A stretch of 8,977 bases of DNA from Desulfuromusa sp. (GTDB lineage Bacteria; Desulfobacterota; Desulfuromonadia; Desulfuromonadales; Geopsychrobacteraceae): positions 1 to 8,977 of the forward strand of contig JAOZLQ010000091.1 in NCBI GenBank assembly GCA_029934755.1, given 5' to 3'. Every line of letters starts with the position of its first letter. The stretch's first letter is position 1. Positions 6,945 to 8,977 of this stretch are shown here, one piece after another. The notes below the pieces were generated by a model. It saw nothing but the letters and a program-made list of their open reading frames with translations, was not told the origin of the DNA and did not search any database. The position numbers and the translations under genes are program-made.

Positions 6945-7874
6945 TTAGAATCGAATCTGGCAATCTTCTACTGGAATCATTTTAGTTTGAAAATGTTCCA
7001 GTCCCCAGCAAAGCAATTCATTCGCAGCCGAATCAAATAGTTCTGCTGGTGGCAATTGCCCCAAAAACTCCAGAGCTCGCCAAAGCATATTCGAGCTATT
7101 TTCTACAGTCACCAAGCCAAAATCACCATTTCGTTTGCTCAATTTTTTGCCGTTATCACCAAAAGCCAGTGGAAGATGGAAATAGTTTGGCGGAGCAACA
7201 CCGAGACACTGATAAAGATAGAGCTGCCGGGGAGTTGAAGTCAGTAAGTCGGCACCACGAACAATCTGCGTGATTCTGGCATCAATATCATCAACAACCA
7301 CTGCCAATTGATAAGCAAACAAACCATCGGCGCGATACAGAACAAAATCGCCAACTTCCTTTTCCAGATTTTGTTGTTGTTCCCCAAAAACCCCATCAGA
7401 ATAGCAAATAGTTTCATCTGGAACACGCAACCGAACCGCACGTTCAGCACGGCTTCCACAAATCCCATTCCTACACGTCCCAGGGTAGACAGGTCCTTCC
7501 TCTCCTGGATGTGGAGCACTAGCTAAAATTTCACGCCGGGTACAATTACAATCAAAAACCCGACCCTGTTCACGCAACTGTTCCAGAATCTGCTGATAAC
7601 GTTGGTAACGCTGGCTCTGATAGATGACTGCACCGTCCCACTCAAAGCCTAGTCGTTCCAGAAGACGTAACATATCATCGGCAGCCCCCGGAACAACCCG
7701 TGGGGGATCAAGATCCTCAACCCGAAGCAACCAACTTCCACCAGAACACTTCGCGATCAGATAACTCCCCAGTGCAGCGAGAAGAGTCCCAAAATGAAGG
7801 GGTCCAGTTGGACTGGGAGCAAAGCGACCAATAACAGGTTTAAGCGATTGGTCTGGTTTCGACAGATTATCCAT
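6945..7874 (-). CDS. gluQ: Glutamyl-Q tRNA(Asp) synthetase (GluQRS)
   Basis: GluQRS is a shortened glutamyl-tRNA synthetase that attaches glutamate to the queuosine base of tRNA-Asp rather than to a tRNA end. With the ATG at 7874 the product is 309 residues, matching enzymes that lack the anticodon-binding domain. The nucleotide-binding segment GRFAPSPTGPLHFGT is at 16-30, RVEDLDPPR at 51-59, and KKLSKRNG (KMSKS-like) at 243-250. Cys109, Cys111, Tyr130 and Cys134 form the zinc site typical of this subfamily and absent from ordinary discriminating GluRS. A TTG at 7904 would add ten residues, but the conserved core begins well after the ATG. No good ribosome site precedes the ATG. The gene diverges from the Rrf2 regulator. 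Confidence 0.92.
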   Translation of the reverse strand: MDNLSKPDQSLKPVIGRFAPSPTGPLHFGTLLAALGSYLIAKCSGGSWLLRVEDLDPPRVVPGAADDMLRLLERLGFEWDGAVIYQSQRYQRYQQILEQLREQGRVFDCNCTRREILASAPHPGEEGPVYPGTCRNGICGSRAERAVRLRVPDETICYSDGVFGEQQQNLEKEVGDFVLYRADGLFAYQLAVVVDDIDARITQIVRGADLLTSTPRQLYLYQCLGVAPPNYFHLPLAFGDNGKKLSKRNGDFGLVTVENSSNMLWRALEFLGQLPPAELFDSAANELLCWGLEHFQTKMIPVEDCQIRF

Positions 7875-7882
7875 ATTCAACG

Positions 7883-7911
7883 AATATGCCGCTGAGACAA
7901 CCAACTGTCAA
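7883..7911 (-). promoter_or_regulatory. Candidate promoter for gluQRS
   Basis: On the minus strand a perfect TTGACA (7911-7906) is followed after 17 nt by CATATT (7888-7883), four of six matches to TATAAT. Transcription would begin near 7876, only a couple of bases before the ATG at 7874, which implies a leaderless message. It would also exclude the TTG start at 7904. Confidence 0.4.
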
Positions 7912-7946
7912 GCCCCCACAAATTGCTTAACAACTAAAAGAGGGCA

Positions 7947-7975
7947 TTGACAACTATTCCGCTTCAGTGTATCTA
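7947..7975 (+). promoter_or_regulatory. Candidate promoter of the Rrf2 regulator gene
   Basis: A perfect TTGACA (7947-7952) is followed after 17 nt by TATCTA (7970-7975). The flanking AGTG (7966-7969) and CACT (7977-7980) make a short inverted repeat straddling the -10 box, a plausible but unproven site for autoregulation. The start codon is at 8008 with a strong ribosome site. Confidence 0.5.
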
Positions 7976-8007
7976 TCACTAATAAAGTTACCTTTGGGAG
8001 GTTTGAA

Positions 8008-8448
8008 GTGGTTATAACAAGAGCAACAGAGTATGCAGTGAGAACAGTTATTTATCTAGCTCAGCACCAAAAAAATGACATTGTGCTGAAAAAAGATATC
8101 TGTCGCACTCAGGAGGTCACTCCTGCCTTTTTGACAAAAATTCTACAGCCTCTTATCAAAGTAGGTATTGTCAATTCACAACGAGGTGTCGGTGGTGGTT
8201 TTCTGCTAGCCAAAGATCCAAGTGAAATAACCATGCTTGACATTCTTCAAGCCGAAGAAGGGCAGTTAAAATTAAACCATTGCCTTGTTGATGCTGATTT
8301 CTGCCCCCGTGATGCCTACTGCTCGGCTCACGAAGTTTGGCACGAAACACAACATGAAATGGCACAGATCCTTGGACGCTACAGTATTGCCGATCTCGTG
8401 CGCAGAGAAAAAGAAAAATTGGCCTTCCTGAAAAAACAAACAGGGTGA
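8008..8448 (+). CDS. Rrf2-family transcriptional regulator, probable Fe-S sensor
   Basis: This 146-residue protein is a winged-helix DNA-binding regulator of the Rrf2/IscR/NsrR family. The N-terminal ITRATEYAVRTVIYLA helix, the TPAFLTKILQPLIKVGIV recognition helix (38-55) and the wing SQRGVGGGFLLAKDP (57-71) are all typical. The effector region has Cys92, Cys99 and Cys105 followed by His108, close to the IscR pattern (three Cys plus His), so an iron-sulphur cluster is likely. One extra residue separates the first two cysteines compared with IscR. The start is GTG with GGGAGG 6 nt upstream. It is transcribed alone: it diverges from gluQRS and ends in its own terminator. No Fe-S assembly genes are adjacent, so I cannot say whether it senses iron-sulphur status, nitric oxide or redox state. 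Confidence 0.92.
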   Translation: MVITRATEYAVRTVIYLAQHQKNDIVLKKDICRTQEVTPAFLTKILQPLIKVGIVNSQRGVGGGFLLAKDPSEITMLDILQAEEGQLKLNHCLVDADFCPRDAYCSAHEVWHETQHEMAQILGRYSIADLVRREKEKLAFLKKQTG

Positions 8449-8478
8449 AAACTTAAATCAATTCAGATAATTAAAGAG

Positions 8479-8509
8479 GGGCACAGTGATTTAACTGCTG
8501 CCCTTTTTT
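8479..8509 (+). terminator. Intrinsic terminator after the Rrf2 gene
   Basis: GGGCACAGT (8479-8487) pairs with ACTG-C-TGCCC (8494-8503) with one bulged C, around a 6-nt loop, followed by six T. It lies about 30 bp after the Rrf2 stop codon. Confidence 0.85.
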
Positions 8510-8558
8510 AGTTTCAACAAGACTTGCCGATGAATTGGACACAACAATTCACCAGCAC

Positions 8559-8600
8559 AAAAAAACCCTGGAGTCCAGGAGGGATTAGGACATCCAGGGT
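8559..8600 (-). terminator. Leftward intrinsic terminator downstream of the amt remnant
   Basis: Read on the minus strand, ACCCTGGA plus GTCC pairs with GGAC plus TCCAGGGT (8600-8565), a 12-bp stem with one bulged base and an 11-nt loop, followed by seven T (8565-8559). The orientation matches the amt remnant on the same strand, about 100 bp upstream. The loop contains a pyrimidine-rich stretch complementary to a ribosome binding site. Confidence 0.85.
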
Positions 8601-8604
8601 AAAG

Positions 8605-8627
8605 CAGAAGGCTGCCACAGCCCTCTG
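8605..8627 (-). other. Perfect hairpin just upstream of the leftward terminator
   Basis: On the minus strand CAGAGGGCTG and CAGCCTTCTG form an uninterrupted 10-bp stem with a 3-nt loop. One pair is G-U in minus-strand RNA but becomes an A-C mismatch in plus-strand RNA, which favours the minus strand as the transcribed one. It ends 4 bp before the terminator stem. It could be part of the amt 3' untranslated region or the body of a small RNA. Confidence 0.5.
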
Positions 8628-8697
8628 TAATATAAATAACTCTTAGTTTTATTCTACTACGTCATTTTGACCCGTCAAACACATCATCCAATTAATT

Positions 8698-8835
8698 CTA
8701 CTTAAGATTATCTTCTGGATAGGCATTAACATGATGAACCGTTAAATCAGCCCCAGCAAATTCCTGATCCTCATTCAGGCGGAATCCACTTATTTTATCA
8801 ATAACACTGTAAACAACATAGCTACTGTTTTTTAA
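8698..8835 (-). pseudogene. C-terminal remnant of an ammonium transporter gene (amt)
   Basis: An open minus-strand stretch with no start codon ends at TAG (8698-8700). It encodes a peptide with the hallmark Amt/AmtB cytoplasmic tail: G-F-R, an acidic run, then G-A-D, H and A-Y-P in the expected order and spacing (compare the family pattern G-x-R ... E-x-x-G-x-D ... H ... AY). The preceding YVVYSVIDKIS fits the end of the last membrane helix. A stop codon lies in frame at 8836-8838 and nothing Amt-like continues upstream, where instead a plus-strand promoter and riboswitch begin. Roughly 40 residues of a protein of 400 or more remain, so this is a relic. Recognition is from memory of the family pattern, not a search. 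Confidence 0.75.
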
Positions 8836-8877
8836 TCAGACTAGATAGGAGGAAATGCCGGTCAAGCTTGGTGACAA

Positions 8878-8907
8878 TTGACAAACCTCTTACGGGTAAG
8901 CTAGAGT
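8878..8907 (+). promoter_or_regulatory. Candidate promoter of the SAM-I riboswitch transcript
   Basis: A perfect TTGACA (8878-8883) is followed after 18 nt by TAGAGT (8902-8907), four of six matches to TATAAT. Transcription would begin near 8914, about 20 bases before the riboswitch. The spacer holds the small inverted repeat CTTAC-GG-GTAAG (8889-8900). Confidence 0.5.
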
Positions 8908-8931
8908 CTGTTTGCAAAAGAAAAAGAACAA

Positions 8932-8977
8932 CGTCTTTATCCAGAGTGGTGGAGGGAGAAGGCCCTTTGAAGCCACG
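8932..8977 (+). promoter_or_regulatory. SAM-I (S-box) riboswitch, 5' half, cut by the window end
   Basis: The sequence from about 8935 matches the conserved 5' half of the SAM-I aptamer: the TTATC-x-AGAG start of helix P1/P2, then TGGTGGAGGGA, GGCCC, TGAAGCC and the beginning of the CGGCAACC block, in the right order and spacing. Binding of S-adenosylmethionine to this class usually turns off methionine or SAM synthesis or transport genes. The 3' half, expression platform and target gene lie beyond base 8977. Confidence 0.85.

Noticed and set aside
8531..8551. TGAATTG/CAATTCA inverted repeat between the two terminators
   Set aside because: A 7-bp AT-rich stem without a T tract; weak and not tied to any gene.
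8845..8880. AGGAGG followed by ATG and an 8-codon frame upstream of the riboswitch
   Set aside because: The spacing from AGGAGG to ATG is only about 2 nt and the frame ends at once; it also precedes the likely promoter, so it is probably chance.

Overview
The window reads as chromosomal DNA from a moderately AT-leaning Gram-negative bacterium, most likely of the Desulfuromonadales/Geobacter-Pelobacter type. The inference rests on gene order (rho, rpmE, prfA, prmC, murA, hisG in one direction), a short-form HisG, a lipoprotein with a bacterial lipobox, an Rrf2 regulator, and a SAM-I riboswitch next to an ammonium-transporter relic. The taxonomic call comes from remembered gene order, not from a search.

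Layout. Positions 1-66 hold an inverted array of 7-bp repeats just downstream of hisG. From 5697 down to 70, on the minus strand, lie rho, rpmE, prfA, prmC, murA and hisG. prfA-prmC-murA-hisG are tightly packed (spacings of 3 to 17 bp, with hisG starting about 4 bp after murA), while a strong intrinsic terminator sits between rpmE and prfA. Positions 5698-6079 form an AT-rich non-coding stretch with the rho leader. An unrecognised lipoprotein (6080-6856) and gluQRS (6945-7874) follow, also on the minus strand. From 7905 a divergent promoter region leads into a plus-strand Rrf2-family regulator (8008-8448) with its own terminator. The last 500 bases have no intact gene. They hold a tandem hairpin with a terminator reading leftward, the C-terminal remnant of an ammonium transporter gene on the minus strand, and, running off the right edge, a plus-strand promoter and the first half of a SAM-I riboswitch whose target gene lies outside.

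Function. The main cluster is informational and envelope housekeeping: transcription termination (Rho), ribosome (L31), translation termination (RF1) and the methylase that modifies the RF1 GGQ motif (PrmC). These are followed by the first committed step of peptidoglycan synthesis (MurA) and of histidine synthesis (HisG). GluQRS makes the glutamyl-queuosine modification of tRNA-Asp. I see no clear new multi-gene system. The points most worth a second look are the amt relic with its intact downstream hairpins, the SAM-I switch, the terminator inside the rpmE-prfA junction, the heptad inverted repeat, and an unexplained segment between rho and rpmE.
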